A stretch of DNA of 64,000 nucleotides from Sorghum bicolor (taxonomy: Eukaryota; Streptophyta; Magnoliopsida; Poales; Poaceae). Below, piece after piece: positions 1 to 10,785 of this stretch. The stretch is from positions 10,465,997-10,529,996 of the forward strand of contig NC_012871.2 of assembly GCF_000003195.3 (NCBI RefSeq), given 5' to 3'. A model generated the notes under the pieces. That model saw nothing but the letters and a program-made list of their open reading frames with translations, did not search any database and had not been told where the DNA came from. Made by a program: the position numbers and the translations under genes. The stretch's first letter is position 1; every line of letters begins with the position of its first letter.

Positions 1-109
1 AAATAAAATCTTGTTAAAAAAAATCCAATCTCCTACTGACCATGTGCAGCCATCCGAAGTTGGGATTTTCATATGCAATTGTAGGAAGCTTAGGCAACCT
101 AGGAAGAAT
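1..109. other. Flank of the outer Copia insertion
   Basis: AT-rich sequence with no recognisable gene. It ends in AGAAT (105-109), the left copy of the target-site duplication of the element starting at 110; the right copy is 13944-13948. Before the insertion this flank was continuous with 13949 onward. Confidence 0.7.
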
Positions 110-1212
110 TGTTAGTATATTAGGAAATTTCTATGTCATTTTAATTCCATAAATTAACAGTATGATGATGACATATATGATATTATTGATAAATATAAAC
201 ATGGAATGAATCATAATTACGACATATAAATATGATCCATAAAGCATATCAAACATCAAAACATGACATGGTACATAATTTTCTGTAACAGTACCAAACA
301 TAATATAGCTATCGAAACAGATAAACAGATCTACTGAAACAGACAAGCAGATACTAGCGAAACAATAGAACTGTAGAACAGACGCATACACGCAGAACTT
401 AAACATAGCAGGAACAGACAACAGATATTTTGCGAAACGATGAAACAAACCTACTGAAACAGATATGACACAACTACTGAAACTGCACGACAGAGCTACT
501 GAAACAAACATAGACAGAGCGACGTAAAACTGAGGGAAGACGAACAGATCATACCCTGAGACTCGTGCATTCAGATTTCCAGAACTTTGTCCTTCCTCGA
601 TCGCCATGGAGTAGGGACGAAGGTGAAGACGACGAACCAATCACCGGGAAGGAGAAGACGGCGACCGGCAACACCAAGAGACCTCCGGGAAGAAGATGAA
701 CAGCAGCAATGGAGTTGGGCAGTCGCGTAGACGCTCCCCAAAAACCTAATTGTCGATCCCCCGTGCAAGGTCTCGAACGGCAAGGGCTCCGGAGGCACCT
801 GCCCTGTCGCTCCTCCGTGCGCGCGAAGTTACGAGATGGGGATTCCTACTTTACAACGGAACTGTGATCTGTATGTTCTCTCTTGTTGTACCAAGGAGAT
901 GAGTCTCCTATTTATCCTTGTGGCTGGAGAGGAGAGGAAGGGAAGGGACTCCCCTGCTGGCGGCTGAGGAGACGGGCATCTGAAGGGTTTTCACGCGGAG
1001 TTGAAACTCCCTCAATTAATTATCGAAACACCCGCAGATAATGAGTTGAAACTCCCACATAATTGAGTTGAAACTCCCGTACCATCAGCCAGCCACTCCA
1101 ACCCTTGGACTTGCTCCTATTTGGTACAATATATATATTGTCCATAATTACACACCATAGAGTTTATTGATTTATTAAATCTAAATGGGTCTAACCCATA
1201 ATAAATCCAACA
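110..1212 (-). repeat. 3' LTR of outer Copia element
   Basis: Direct repeat of 12848-13943. On the minus strand it starts TGTTGGATTTATTATGGG and ends in TAACA. The two copies differ by scattered substitutions and small indels. A TATA-like ATAAATAG on the minus strand lies near 910-920. Minus-strand open frames inside it are LTR sequence and not genes. Confidence 0.92.
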
Positions 1213-1224
1213 ATCCCCACCAAA
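1213..1224 (-). other. Polypurine tract of outer Copia element
   Basis: On the minus strand TTTGGTGGGGAT directly precedes the 3' LTR. This is the usual place and composition for the plus-strand priming site of a Copia element. Confidence 0.75.
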
Positions 1225-1593
1225 CTCTAGGGTTTGTAATTGTAAGTGCATTCGCCCCCGGTGTGGGTTTTGATAATTAATGACAATCAAATTAGGAACT
1301 AACATGTCTATCAAGTGTAATCTACAGGTGTTAGTTCATTGATGGAATCAAACAAACACACTTGGTGAATCACAGCACCCCCAAAATTTCTTCATTTAAG
1401 CGACGTTTCAACTCAAGGAGCTACCTAGTTTTATTTCTTGTTTGAGTTATAGGAAACGCCGCACTATCAAGAGGGATACAAATTGAGTCGGTAAGATGAG
1501 GATAAAAGTGCTCAAGTCTTCTTGGGTCTTGCGCTTGAGAGACACACTTGCACACACGAACTTCTAGAAAGTTTTCTTCTCTGCCAGGGTGAG

Positions 1594-1888
1594 CCGGTAG
1601 TACAGGCCCTCAGGGCCGGTGGTACCGGCAGTGCCAGCTCTTCTCCTGAGTTTTGCGAGAAATTGAACTACCGGTAGTACCGGGCTTTGATCGGTGGTAC
1701 CGGCTACCGCCGGTAGTACCGGCAGGCAAAAATCCCGCAAGACTCATGTTTTGCGAGATTTTGCACTACCGGTGGTACCGGCCTTCCACCGGTAGTACCG
1801 GTAGGCCTTTTTCTCGCATCTTTCTCAGCTTTCTCACGTTTAGATCTGGGGGCGCCGGTGGTACCGGTGTTTGCACCGGTAGTACCGG
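1594..1888 (+). repeat. Array of nine CCGGTRGTACCGG near-palindromes in U3
   Basis: Motif copies start at 1594, 1616, 1671, 1691, 1710, 1769, 1789, 1855 and 1876. The variable base alternates strictly, GTAGTAC then GTGGTAC, along the nine copies. The array ends about 20 bp before the TATA box, so it sits where U3 regulatory sequence is expected. Function is unknown. Hairpin pairing between neighbours is possible because each copy is close to its own reverse complement. Confidence 0.85.
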
Positions 1889-1907
1889 CCAGTGTTCTGT
1901 ACTCTAG

Positions 1908-1915
1908 TATAAATA
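1908..1915 (+). promoter_or_regulatory. TATA box of SIRE-like 5' LTR
   Basis: TATAAATA lies directly after the motif array and before a pyrimidine-rich stretch. It is the likely core promoter for the element's genomic RNA. The same box occurs in the 3' LTR at 9425-9432. Confidence 0.75.
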
Positions 1916-2767
1916 GCTCTTCCCTCTTTTCTAACCGTTGGCTTGCTCATTCCAGCTACTCCACCTCTGAGAAAACACTCTCCAAGCTTTAGCTCACCCA
2001 CTCTCTCTTCCTCTTGCTCCTAGACTTCATTTCTTGAGAGATTCGAGCTAGAGAAGTGAGATTAGAGAGTTGGGAGCATCGATCTGCGACTTGAGCTCTC
2101 CGTTCCTCGTCTTGCCGGTTTGGTTTGCATTTGTTACTCTTGGGTTCTTGGAACCCTAGCCGGCTAGGCGTTCTTCGTGGTTGCCCGTGTTGATTTATTT
2201 GTGAGGGCACCCCGAAGTGTTTGTATTACCCCTTGATTCTTAGTGGAAACATCAAGCCAACCTTTGTGGTTGCTTGAGGAGGAGACCTAAGTGGTCAGAC
2301 CTTCGTGGTCACCTCAACAACGGGGACGTAGGAACTCCTTAGTGGAGATTGCCGAACCTCGGGAAAAATACCTTGTCTTGCTGTGGAGGTAGCTTCGACT
2401 ACCCTTGTTTGTGTTCTTGGTGTTCCTATCTCTTTTCTCTCTTCCACAGGTAAACAAAGGTCGATCTACCGTGTGGAGAAGAACTAAGCTAAGGAGACTT
2501 CAACAACACCTTCTTCTACACCTAGGAAAGTGGGGTAAAACTCAGATCTGAAATCTAAGCCCTTTACACTCTGATTTCGTAGCTATCTTAGGGAGTCGGT
2601 AGTACCAGCAGTTTGCGTCGGTACTACTGGCTGTGTGACACCAGTAGTACCGGCCCAAACTGTCGGTGGTACCGACAGGCATTTGACTTCCGCAACTTGA
2701 GTTTTTGAGTTTCATGTTTTTAAGATACGCTTATTCACCCCCCTCTAGGCCAATTAGATCCTTTCAA

Positions 2768-2785
2768 TTGGTATCAAAGCAAGGT
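2768..2785 (+). other. Primer-binding site of SIRE-like element
   Basis: TTGGTATCAAAGCAAGG starts one base after the 5' LTR. It resembles the TGGTATCAGAGC site complementary to initiator methionine tRNA that is used by most Copia elements. Confidence 0.85.
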
Positions 2786-2821
2786 TCCTCGTACAAACGC
2801 TTCACCGCGTGAGGAATAACA

Positions 2822-5263
2822 TTGGTCAAGATGGATCCAACAACTCAACAACAAATCGTTGAGCAAATCACAGCACAGATCACAGCATCCTTGCAGCTAC
2901 AGCAGAAAGAGCAGATGAAGAAAATGAAAGAAGAGCTAGACAAGATGAAAGAACTCCTAGGTAAAAGGAGTCTTGAGTCAGATGGCGAAGGTGGAAATGA
3001 AGATGCTAGCAAAGGGCCAAAGTCCTACAACAACACTGGGTTTGATTACAGCAGCTCAAGCAAAAATCCAACATTGCCGATGATCAATCCTGGAAAGCCA
3101 CCTCCATTTGATGGTATAAGGTATACCGATTGGGCTCATAGAATGAAGTTGCATCTCATTGCAGCAAGATGCTGGGAAGTAGTGGACATTGGAGTGAATC
3201 CACCGCAAAATCCAAGTGAGTGGACTTCCGAAGATGAGAGAGACTTTCACCTCAATGCAACAGCTGCCACCTTGATTCTGCAATGTCTCACTCCGGAAGA
3301 CAACAACAAAGTAAATGGTATGGTGAATGCTAAGCAGATTTGGGACACCTTGAAAGTGTCATTTGAAGGAGACAAGAGTGTAAGAGTAGGAAACATTGAG
3401 CTCTTGCAAAGCAAGATTGAGAACTTTTGCATACTTGAGGGAGAAACAACAAAAGCCATGTTTGATAGGTTTATGTCATTGATCAATCAAATTAGAGCAC
3501 TTGGAGCAACAACATGGGATGACAACTCTGCAGCAAGAAAGATTTGTAGGGTGTATAGACAAAGGAACAACATGCTCGCATCCGTTATCATGGAGAAAGA
3601 CAACTATCATACTATGACTCCTCAAGAAATGCTAGCAAAGTTGATGCACCATGAAGTCTTGGATGATGAAGCCAAAGAAGCCCTAAATCAAAGAAAGAAC
3701 ATAGCACTCACAGCTTCACATGGAAGTGAGTCAAGTCATTGCAACAAAGGATGTTGTGAGCATAAGCACAAAGAGGATGATGATCTCGATGAAGAACAAG
3801 CTATGCTAGTGGGAAACTACAAGAACTATCTGAGAATGAAGAAAGATAAGATGAGGAGATACGGAGGAAGCAAGCCATATAGGAAGAGGTTTTGCTATGA
3901 GTGTGGTGACACCGGCCATCTTGCAGCAGATTGTCCAAATAAAGGAAAGAAGTCAAGGTACACCAAACAAAATGACAAGAAGTACAAAGACAAGAAGAAA
4001 GGGGAAGCTCACCTCGGGCAAGAATGGCAATCGGACAGTGACAGTGATGATGATGACAATGAGAAGAAGAGTGTAGCTGCCATCGCAGTACAAGAAGGAT
4101 CCTCCCCAAACAAGATCCTCACCAACGTTGCCTCATCAACAGCACTCATCTCTGACATCCATTCATCGCCTAGGCTCTTCGCCAACCTCTCCGATGATGA
4201 TGATGACACCCCTACATGCCTTATGGCAAAAGGAGATAAGGTACAAGCTGACTTCTCTCCTCAAACCACTAGTGACTATAATAGTGATAATGAAGATGAT
4301 GAAAACTATGCCAACAATCTCATTAAGAAATATGGTAATGCTGCTGCAACTAAAATTCTAAAACTAATATACGCTAATGACAAGCTTGAGTCATGCATCG
4401 AGTCGCAAGGGGAATTGCTCCTAGAGGAAAGGGAGAAGAACCAAGGGCTCGAAGTATGTCTCTCCAAGGAAAAGGAGAGGGTTGAGAAATTGGGTGTGGA
4501 ATTGTCTTTAGTCAAGGACTCCAATGAGCGATTGACTAAGGAACATTCTTTACTCAATGGATCTTTGGCTAGCCTAAAGACTAATCATAGTTTGGCTCAA
4601 GAAAGCCTCACAAGCTTGACAACAAAATATCATGAGCTTGAACAAAACTATGAAAAGCTTTGGACTAGCACCTCTACCATTTCCAAGGATTCAAAAGCCT
4701 CCACAAGTAAAAGCTGTGAAAGATGCATAAATGTTGATATAAATGCTTGTCTCACTAACCTTGATGAGTTAGCCAAGAAGGACAAGGAGATCCAAAGATT
4801 AAACACAATTGTCAAGATTGGTTGCAAGTGCAAGGACAAGCAACCGGCAAATGTGTTCAAGGCATCAAGGCACCCCATAATCAAGGATGGCCTCGGATAC
4901 AGCAGGTATAATGGTAGAGCCAATGGAAGAAACATGATAAATGGGGTGGCGTGTGTGAAGTTCAACAAGAGTGTGCCTCTTGTTGACCTTATTGACAAAG
5001 TGAACAATGTTGTCACTCCTACAATCCCACTTGAAAGCAACAAGAACATCAAAAAGAAGCAAAGGGAAATGCCCAAGCAACAAGAGCCTATCTCACGCAA
5101 TCATATCTGTGATTACATGTGTTGTTGGGATGAGGATGGCAAGATTGTTGTGAAGTATGTGGGCGCCCTCAAGAAGAGACAAATCTTGAGGAGTGTTTGG
5201 GTGCCCAAATCTTATGTGTCTAACCCCCTAGGTTCCAACTCGGGACCTAAAACAAAGGCTTAA
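2822..5263 (+). CDS. gag: Gag polyprotein of SIRE-like Copia element
   Basis: An open frame of 813 codons encodes the structural Gag that packages element RNA into cytoplasmic particles. The first Met is at 2822 and a second, MDPTTQQQ, at 2831 is the likelier true start because that form is common in this family. The body contains a UBN2/retrotran-gag-like region (residues about 90-300). One CCHC zinc knuckle with the form CYECGDTGHLAADC lies near residue 357. Acidic Asp-rich stretches and a long heptad-type coiled coil (about 525-615) follow. The length is far above ordinary Copia gag and fits the large gag of SIRE/Maximus elements. The frame is uninterrupted and ends in TAA. Pol begins about 40 bp later in another frame, so any Pol expression would need a separate mechanism. 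Confidence 0.9.
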   Translation: MVKMDPTTQQQIVEQITAQITASLQLQQKEQMKKMKEELDKMKELLGKRSLESDGEGGNEDASKGPKSYNNTGFDYSSSSKNPTLPMINPGKPPPFDGIRYTDWAHRMKLHLIAARCWEVVDIGVNPPQNPSEWTSEDERDFHLNATAATLILQCLTPEDNNKVNGMVNAKQIWDTLKVSFEGDKSVRVGNIELLQSKIENFCILEGETTKAMFDRFMSLINQIRALGATTWDDNSAARKICRVYRQRNNMLASVIMEKDNYHTMTPQEMLAKLMHHEVLDDEAKEALNQRKNIALTASHGSESSHCNKGCCEHKHKEDDDLDEEQAMLVGNYKNYLRMKKDKMRRYGGSKPYRKRFCYECGDTGHLAADCPNKGKKSRYTKQNDKKYKDKKKGEAHLGQEWQSDSDSDDDDNEKKSVAAIAVQEGSSPNKILTNVASSTALISDIHSSPRLFANLSDDDDDTPTCLMAKGDKVQADFSPQTTSDYNSDNEDDENYANNLIKKYGNAAATKILKLIYANDKLESCIESQGELLLEEREKNQGLEVCLSKEKERVEKLGVELSLVKDSNERLTKEHSLLNGSLASLKTNHSLAQESLTSLTTKYHELEQNYEKLWTSTSTISKDSKASTSKSCERCINVDINACLTNLDELAKKDKEIQRLNTIVKIGCKCKDKQPANVFKASRHPIIKDGLGYSRYNGRANGRNMINGVACVKFNKSVPLVDLIDKVNNVVTPTIPLESNKNIKKKQREMPKQQEPISRNHICDYMCCWDEDGKIVVKYVGALKKRQILRSVWVPKSYVSNPLGSNSGPKTKA

Positions 5264-5289
5264 TCTTATCTTGTAGGTTTATTCCTCCG

Positions 5290-5924
5290 GTGGGCCAAGT
5301 TGGGTGCTCGATAGTGGATGCACCAATCACATGACCGGAGAGAAGAGCATGTTCACCTCCTTTCAACCAAATCAAACCACAAGTGAAAGGATTGTGTTTG
5401 GTGACAATAGTAAAGGAGATATCCTTGGTTTAGGTAAAATAGCAATTTCAAATGATAATTCCATTTCGAATGTTTTGCTTGTGGATTCGTTGGGATACAA
5501 TTTGTTGTCCGTCTCACAACTTTGTGAGAAGGGTTACAATTGTCTCTTTACGGATAAGGGTGTGGAAGTCTCTAGAAGGTCGGATTCCTCTATTGCTTTT
5601 ACGGGTCAACTAAAGGGCAAGCTCTATCTAGTTGATTTTTCAGCTAGTAGAGTGGGGTCCGAGACTTGTTTAGTGGCAAAATCTAGCATGGGCTGGCTGT
5701 GGCATCGCCGTCTAGCCCATGTTGGGATGAGGAACTTGGCCGATCTTCAAAGAGGTGAACACATCCTAGGACTAACAAATGTTTCTTTTGAGAAAGATAG
5801 AATTTGCAGTGCATGTCAGGCGGGAAAACAAGTTGGAGCCAAGCATCCCGCGAAGAACATCGAGACTACATCAAGACCACTTGAGCTTCTTCACATGGAT
5901 TTATTCGGACCCCATTGGAGGTAA
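5290..5924 (+). pseudogene. pol: Truncated Pol: protease and integrase N-terminus
   Basis: The open frame carries the aspartic protease motif LDSGCTNHM at its start and a GAG-pre-integrase segment with the integrase HHCC zinc-binding pattern (LWHRRLAHVG ... CSACQAGK). It then enters the first catalytic-Asp region of integrase (HMDLFGP). A frameshift near 5915 moves the continuation (VDDFSRFTWVFFL) to another frame, which stops at 5994. The remainder of integrase, all of RT and all of RNase H are missing. The protease domain looks complete, but no replication-competent Pol can be made from this copy. Confidence 0.88.
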
Positions 5925-5994
5925 CAAATATGGTTTTGTAATTGTCGATGACTTTTCTCGCTTCACGTGGGTATTCTTTTTGAAGGACACGTAG

Positions 5995-6363
5995 AGGTCC
6001 TTGGTTGAATCCAAGACCCGTGGGTTTGCTTGGATTCGGCTCCTCTTCTTTGTGAAGCAAGGTACATCTTGAAGTTGCTTGATCTCCCAATGTACCTATC
6101 TTTAGGCCGATTCCTCGCAATCCTTTCCTTATCTTAGTGTGTTCTTGCCCCTAGAATGTTTTATGTGCTTTTCCCGTGGTCGATTTGGTCGATAGGAGGT
6201 GATTTCCTTGCTCCACGGTGCCGCCGGTAGTACCGGCCCTAGGGCCGGTGGTACCGGCCCCTGTGAGCAAGGCAGTTCCTCCCATCGCCTTGATCGATTT
6301 CTTGTTACATTCTAGTATGGCCTTGTAACGATCTCTTGCTGCCCCTCTTTGTGGTGTTGTAGC
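5995..6363 (+). other. Deletion junction region replacing integrase-RT-RNase H
   Basis: No coding similarity is visible between the last integrase remnant and the 3' ORF. The stretch includes one pair of the LTR-type motifs (CCGGTAGTACCGG then CCGGTGGTACCGG, about 6223-6260). In related complete elements several kilobases of pol would lie here (family knowledge). This is where the deletion or replacement occurred. Confidence 0.65.
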
Positions 6364-8175
6364 ATGGATTCCAGCAAGCGCAAGAACCCTCCTCGTGGTG
6401 CTCGTCCTCACTCCAGTGATGCCGGTGGTCGGTCTGCGGACCGGTCGGTGCGTGGTCGTGGAACTCCTTCTCGCAGTTCGGGTGCGGCTGGTGCTTCCAC
6501 TGGTGATGAGGGCATTCCTGCCCCTCTTCACACCCACACCATCCCGTGTCTGCCTCCTTCCCATCAAGCTAGAGTTCGAAGTCAAGCTGTGCCTGATCCT
6601 GTGCAAGAGGAGGGCAGATCCATGGACCCCAATGTCCTTCGTCGCTCCCCTCTGCATCTCAGTGAGGTTGGTGCTCGCCGGACTCTCCAATGGCATCCTC
6701 AGTTCAATGCTCATGTCCGGAGGCCCTCTATTCCCTCTGGTACGTTGCCCCGTTTTGGTATTGATTACAAGAAGCGTCTTACGGACTTAAGAACTCAGCG
6801 CAGCGAGAACCCGTACAAGTTCATCAAGTTTGAGGGAGTTGAGGAGAGGTTTTGGTCTCAGTTTCACAATGACTTTATGAGTCCGTCCTCTACAAGGGCA
6901 GCAAAGCCACCAAGAATGGACCTCTTTTTCAGCACAAGTATGTGGTCCTCAAGTCCTTACAAGATTTCAATCATCCGGAGGTCACTGCTTTGATTCAAAG
7001 GCTTGAAGAATGGCGTATTCTTCCTCTTATGACTCTTGAGAAGAATTGGAATGAGGAGATCTTCTTTCAGTTTTGGGCAACTTTGTGGGTCGATCAAGCC
7101 TCTAGGGTGCTGCATTGGATGACTCAAGGTGTTCACTATCGCCTTGATTTTATCACTTTCTCTCGTTTGCTTGGTTTTGATCACTTGGATCGCGATGCAC
7201 CCCGGCTGTCTACCATTTTTGCTGAGGGGATTTCTGAGGCTGACATTGATGCTGCTGAAATGTACAAGCCAGGAGCTCATCCGGATCTCAAGACCACTCA
7301 CCTGAAGCCTTACTTCTATGTGCTGAACAACCTGATCCGCTACACCATTGACCCAAAGTTTGGAGATTCCATTCACCTTCGTCAAGATGCTCCTAAGATT
7401 TTGGCTCGCTTTGGTGCTAATGGTGGCCGCTTTGCTGTCTCGGATTTCATGTGGAACAAGATTGCTGATGCGTCCGTGGATCCCAACAAGTACCTGCCCT
7501 ATGCTCCATATCTGATGCATATTATTGAGCAAGTGACTGGCATGCAGTTCTCGCACCCTTGCATTCATGCTCCGGTCCGTGTTGGGTCCTCCTCATGCTC
7601 CTCCTCTCAGTCCTGCTGGTGCTGCTACTCCTGGTGCTGCTACCCCTGGTTTTGCCACTCCTGCTGGTGCTGCTGATGCTCATGGTGAAGATATTCCTCC
7701 TCAGGGAAGCGGTCGTGGTCGCCGCAGTCCTACCCATCATGCGTTGCAGCGGTTCTTCTCCTATTTTTGCTATTGCCAAAAGAAGACCGATCAGCGTCTC
7801 CGTCGTCTTGAGGAGAAGGCAGATCTTCCTCCGTCCTCTCCTCTTCGTGAGTTCCAGGATCCCTATGCTGAATATGACAACATGCACCGGACTTCGGCTG
7901 ATGACGATGAGGAGCAGCAGGATCCTCCCTCTACTTTTGATCCAGCCTATGGTGGTGGGATTCCTGCTAGTTTCTCAATGGAGGACACCGAGGCTGGCTT
8001 TGCTTATCAGGATCTCTTTGGAGCTGCGGACGATGTTACCAGGGCCTCTGTTTCTGTTGCACCACCTCATGAGCAGTCTACCTCAGCTGATCCTCATGGT
8101 AAGGGTCCATTGCGCACCTTCATCGACTACAGCAGCGACGACGACGACGACGACCTTGGTGGTGATGACGAGTAG
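6364..8175 (+). pseudogene. 3' ORF of SIRE-like element (env-like / plant transposon-protein type)
   Basis: The coding sequence begins MDSSKRKNPPRGARP at 6364. It runs in one frame to about 6873, shifts frame by what looks like a 1-bp loss, continues to about 7565, then returns to the first frame and ends at 8175. The N-terminus is Ser/Arg/Pro-rich. The middle (about 6930-7550) is a conserved-looking globular region with FWATLWVD and ITFSRLLGF. The C-terminus has Pro/Ala repeats and an Asp tail. Similar ORFs downstream of pol in SIRE/Maximus elements have been called env-like, and a Pfam 'putative plant transposon protein' domain resembles the middle part (from memory). No signal peptide or clear membrane span is visible, so a true envelope role is unsupported. 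With two frameshifts it is probably non-functional here. Confidence 0.7.
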
Positions 8176-8738
8176 TCTTTCTAGCTCTTACTCGCAGCCT
8201 ACCCTTTTTGGCACTTGCTGCCAAAGGGGGAGTGTTAGGCTTATCTTTGCTGTAATAAGTTAGTTTGGTGCCGTCTTAAACTTTCTTAGTGATGAACTAT
8301 GTGTGGTGAACAAGAACTAAGTTCTGTGATGGATGATTGTAAGCTAAACACTTTTATTTCTCATTATATCCTGCTTGTGTTAGCTTCTTTAGAATTTTGT
8401 TGGTGCAATGTTGTTTTTGAATGGTTATTGTGAGTTCCTTGGTTCGTGCACAATCATTCAAATTCTTCTTTTACTCTTTGTGATATATCCTGTCATACGC
8501 ATCACGGTTTATTTCTTGTCACACTCACACTCTTTTAGGCACCCCACGGATTGCAAAATTTAGGGGGAGCTTGATCTTAATGTATGCCATCTTGATATTA
8601 ATCAAGATTTGAAATTCCAAATTCAATGCATACATTAAGGGGGAGCCCAACATAATTTTTGGAATTCAAAAGCTCTACTTTTTTTCAATCCTTTATAAGC
8701 CTAAGTTGGTTGTCATCAATTACCAAAAAGGGGGAGTT
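8176..8738 (+). other. 3' untranslated part of SIRE-like element with polypurine tract
   Basis: No coding frame. The stretch is AT-rich with repeated purine runs (GGGGGAG near 8223, 8563, 8641). It ends in AAAAAGGGGGAGTT at 8725-8738, abutting the 3' LTR. The last run is the probable plus-strand primer, and the earlier ones may be auxiliary tracts. Confidence 0.7.
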
Positions 8739-10283
8739 TGTAAGTGCATTCGCCCCCGGTGTGGGTTTTGATAATTAATGACAATCAAATTAGGAACTAA
8801 CATGTCTATCAAGTGTAATCTACAGGTGTTAGTTCATTGATGGAATCAAACAAACACACTTGGTGAATCACAGCACCCCCAAAATTTCTTCATTTAAGCG
8901 ACGTTTCAACTTAAGGAGCTACCTAGTTTTCTTTTTTGTTTGAGTTATAGGAAATGCCGCACTATCAAGAGGGATACAAATTGAGTCGGTAAGATGAGGA
9001 TAAAAGTGCTCAAGTCTTCTTGGGTCTTGCGCTTGAGAGACACACTTGCACACACGAACTTCTGGAAAGTTTTCTTCTCTGCCAGGGTGAGCCGGTAGTA
9101 CCGGCCCTCAGGGCCGGTGGTACCGGCAGTGCCAGCTCTTCTCCTGAGTTTTGCGAGAAATTGAACTACCGGTAGTACCGGGCTTTGATCGGTGGTACCG
9201 GCTACCGCCGGTAGTACCGGCAGGCAAAAATCCCGCAAGACTCATGTTTTGCGAGATTTTGCACTACCGGTGGTACCGGCCTTCCACCGGTAGTACCGGC
9301 GCTGGCCGGTAGTACCGGTAGGCCTTTTTCTCGCATCTTTCTCAGCTTTCTCACATTTAGATCTGGGGGCGCCGGTGGTACCGGTGTTTGCACCGGTAGT
9401 ACCGGCCAGTGTTCTGTACTCTAGTATAAATAGCTCTTCCCTCTTTTCTAACCGTTGGCTTGCTCATTCCAGCTACTCCACCTCTGAGAAAACACTCTCC
9501 AAGCTTTAGCTCACCCACTCTCTCTTCCTCTTGCTCCTAGACTTCATTTCTTGAGAGATTCGAGCTAGAGAAGTGAGATTAGAGAGTTGGGAGCATCGAT
9601 CTGCGACTTGAGCTCTCCGTTCCTCGTCTTGCCGGTTTGGTTTGCATTTGATACTCTTGGGTTCTTGGAACCCTAGCCGGCTAGGCGTTATTCGTGGTTG
9701 CCCGTGTTGATTCATTTGTGAGGGCACCCCGAAGTGTTTGTATTACCCCTTGATTCTTAGTGGAAACATCAAGCCAACCTTTGTGGTTGCTTGAGGAGGA
9801 GACATAAGTGGTCAGACCTTCGTGGTCACGTCAACAACGGGGACGTAGGAACTCCTTAGTGGAGATTGTCGAACCTCGGGAAAAATACCTTGTCTTGCTG
9901 TGGAGGTAGCTTCGACTACCCTTGTTTGTGTTCTTGGTGTTCCTATCTCTTTTCTCTCTTCCACAGGTAAACAAAGGTCGATCTACCGTGTGGAGAAGAA
10001 CTAAGCTAAGGAGACTTCAACAACACCTTCTTCTACACCTAGGAAAGTGGGGTAAAACTCAGATCTGAAATCTAAGCCCTTTACACTCTAATTTCGTAGC
10101 TGTCTTAGGGAGTCGGTAGTACCAGCAGTTTGCGTCGGTACTACTGGCTGTGTGACACCAGTAGTACCGGCCCAAACTGTCGGTGGTACCGACAGGCATT
10201 TGACTTCCGCAACTTGAGTTTTTGAGTTTCAGGTTTTTAAGATACGCCTATTCACCCCCCTCTAGGCCAATTAGATCCTTTCA
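8739..10283 (+). repeat. 3' LTR of nested SIRE-like element
   Basis: It matches 1241-2766 with few substitutions, plus a 19-bp insertion near 9299 that adds one extra GGTAGTACCGG motif. Its motif array spans 9092-9405 and its TATA box is at 9425-9432. Two A-type motifs are therefore adjacent here, which breaks the strict alternation seen in the 5' LTR. Confidence 0.93.
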
Positions 10284-10288
10284 GTAAT

Positions 10289-10785
10289 GATGAAGCATCA
10301 GAACCACAATTCTTTAATATATCAGTGTTTCGATGGAAACTGTTAAGTTGAACATCCATCTAGAACAAGAGTTTCACCCACTCACAACTGAACAATGGAC
10401 TATGCCTTGAATTGACAGTTTTGTGCAAGATGAGGTCCACTCAAGCCCTTTGCTGATACTTGGCTGCACAAGGCATCCCCGTTGTTTGAAGCATATAAGT
10501 CACACTTCAGTGCCTTTCATGAGTATTTAGGGATTACCCAAGTCCCATAGACTGTGACTAGCAGTCTGACTCATATAGGTGTACTCCTTCATAGATGTTC
10601 TATAGGACAACATCTCACCTTTGGAATACATTAAGGTAAAAACCAACCTGCCTTACAGATAGGAAAGATGAGCATCAGAGATGAGTCAAGAAAATGATCT
10701 TTCCTCTCAATCTACTCATAGCTTGTTTCACCACTCTACTTCACGGGATCTCCGATCACACAGAGCAGGTTACCACTACAGTAGA
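10289..10785 (-). other. 3' non-coding part of outer Copia element
   Basis: This lies between the RNase H frame and the nested element. No gene is seen. It is the untranslated region that once ran on to the polypurine tract at 1213-1224. Confidence 0.6.

Larger units (their letters stand above)
1241..2766 (+). repeat. 5' LTR of nested SIRE-like element
   Basis: This 1526-bp LTR matches 8739-10283 (1545 bp). The length difference is a single 19-bp insertion in the 3' copy. It carries an array of CCGGTRGTACCGG motifs upstream of a TATA box and a second looser cluster near 2596-2690, just before the LTR end. Confidence 0.93.
1241..10283 (+). mobile_element. Nested SIRE/Maximus-type Copia element lacking RT
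   Basis: Long direct repeats (1241-2766 and 8739-10283) begin TGTAAGTGC and end CCTTTCA. They are flanked by the 5-bp duplication GTAAT (1236-1240 and 10284-10288). A primer-binding site TTGGTATCAAAGC of the methionine-tRNA type follows the 5' LTR and a GGGGGAG purine tract precedes the 3' LTR. The interior encodes a long gag with one zinc knuckle, a protease and the first part of integrase. Then comes an abrupt loss of the rest of pol and a long 3' ORF. The long LTRs, large gag and extra 3' ORF fit the SIRE/Maximus lineage (inference). The LTRs are nearly identical, so insertion looks recent. It must depend on RT supplied in trans. Confidence 0.93.

Noticed and set aside
131..640. Minus-strand open frame of 169 codons with hydrophobic sequence
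   Set aside because: It lies wholly inside the LTR of the outer Copia element and recurs in the other LTR (12982-13371) in broken form. The Cys/Phe/Val-rich product has no recognisable features.
1653..1907. Plus-strand open frame with Gly/Thr/Ser repeats
   Set aside because: It is the translation of the CCGGTRGTACCGG array and lies upstream of the LTR TATA box.
7559..8263. Leu/Val-rich plus-strand frame that looks like membrane spans
   Set aside because: It is an out-of-frame reading of the Pro/Ala and Asp-rich 3' ORF. The real frame is 7567-8175.
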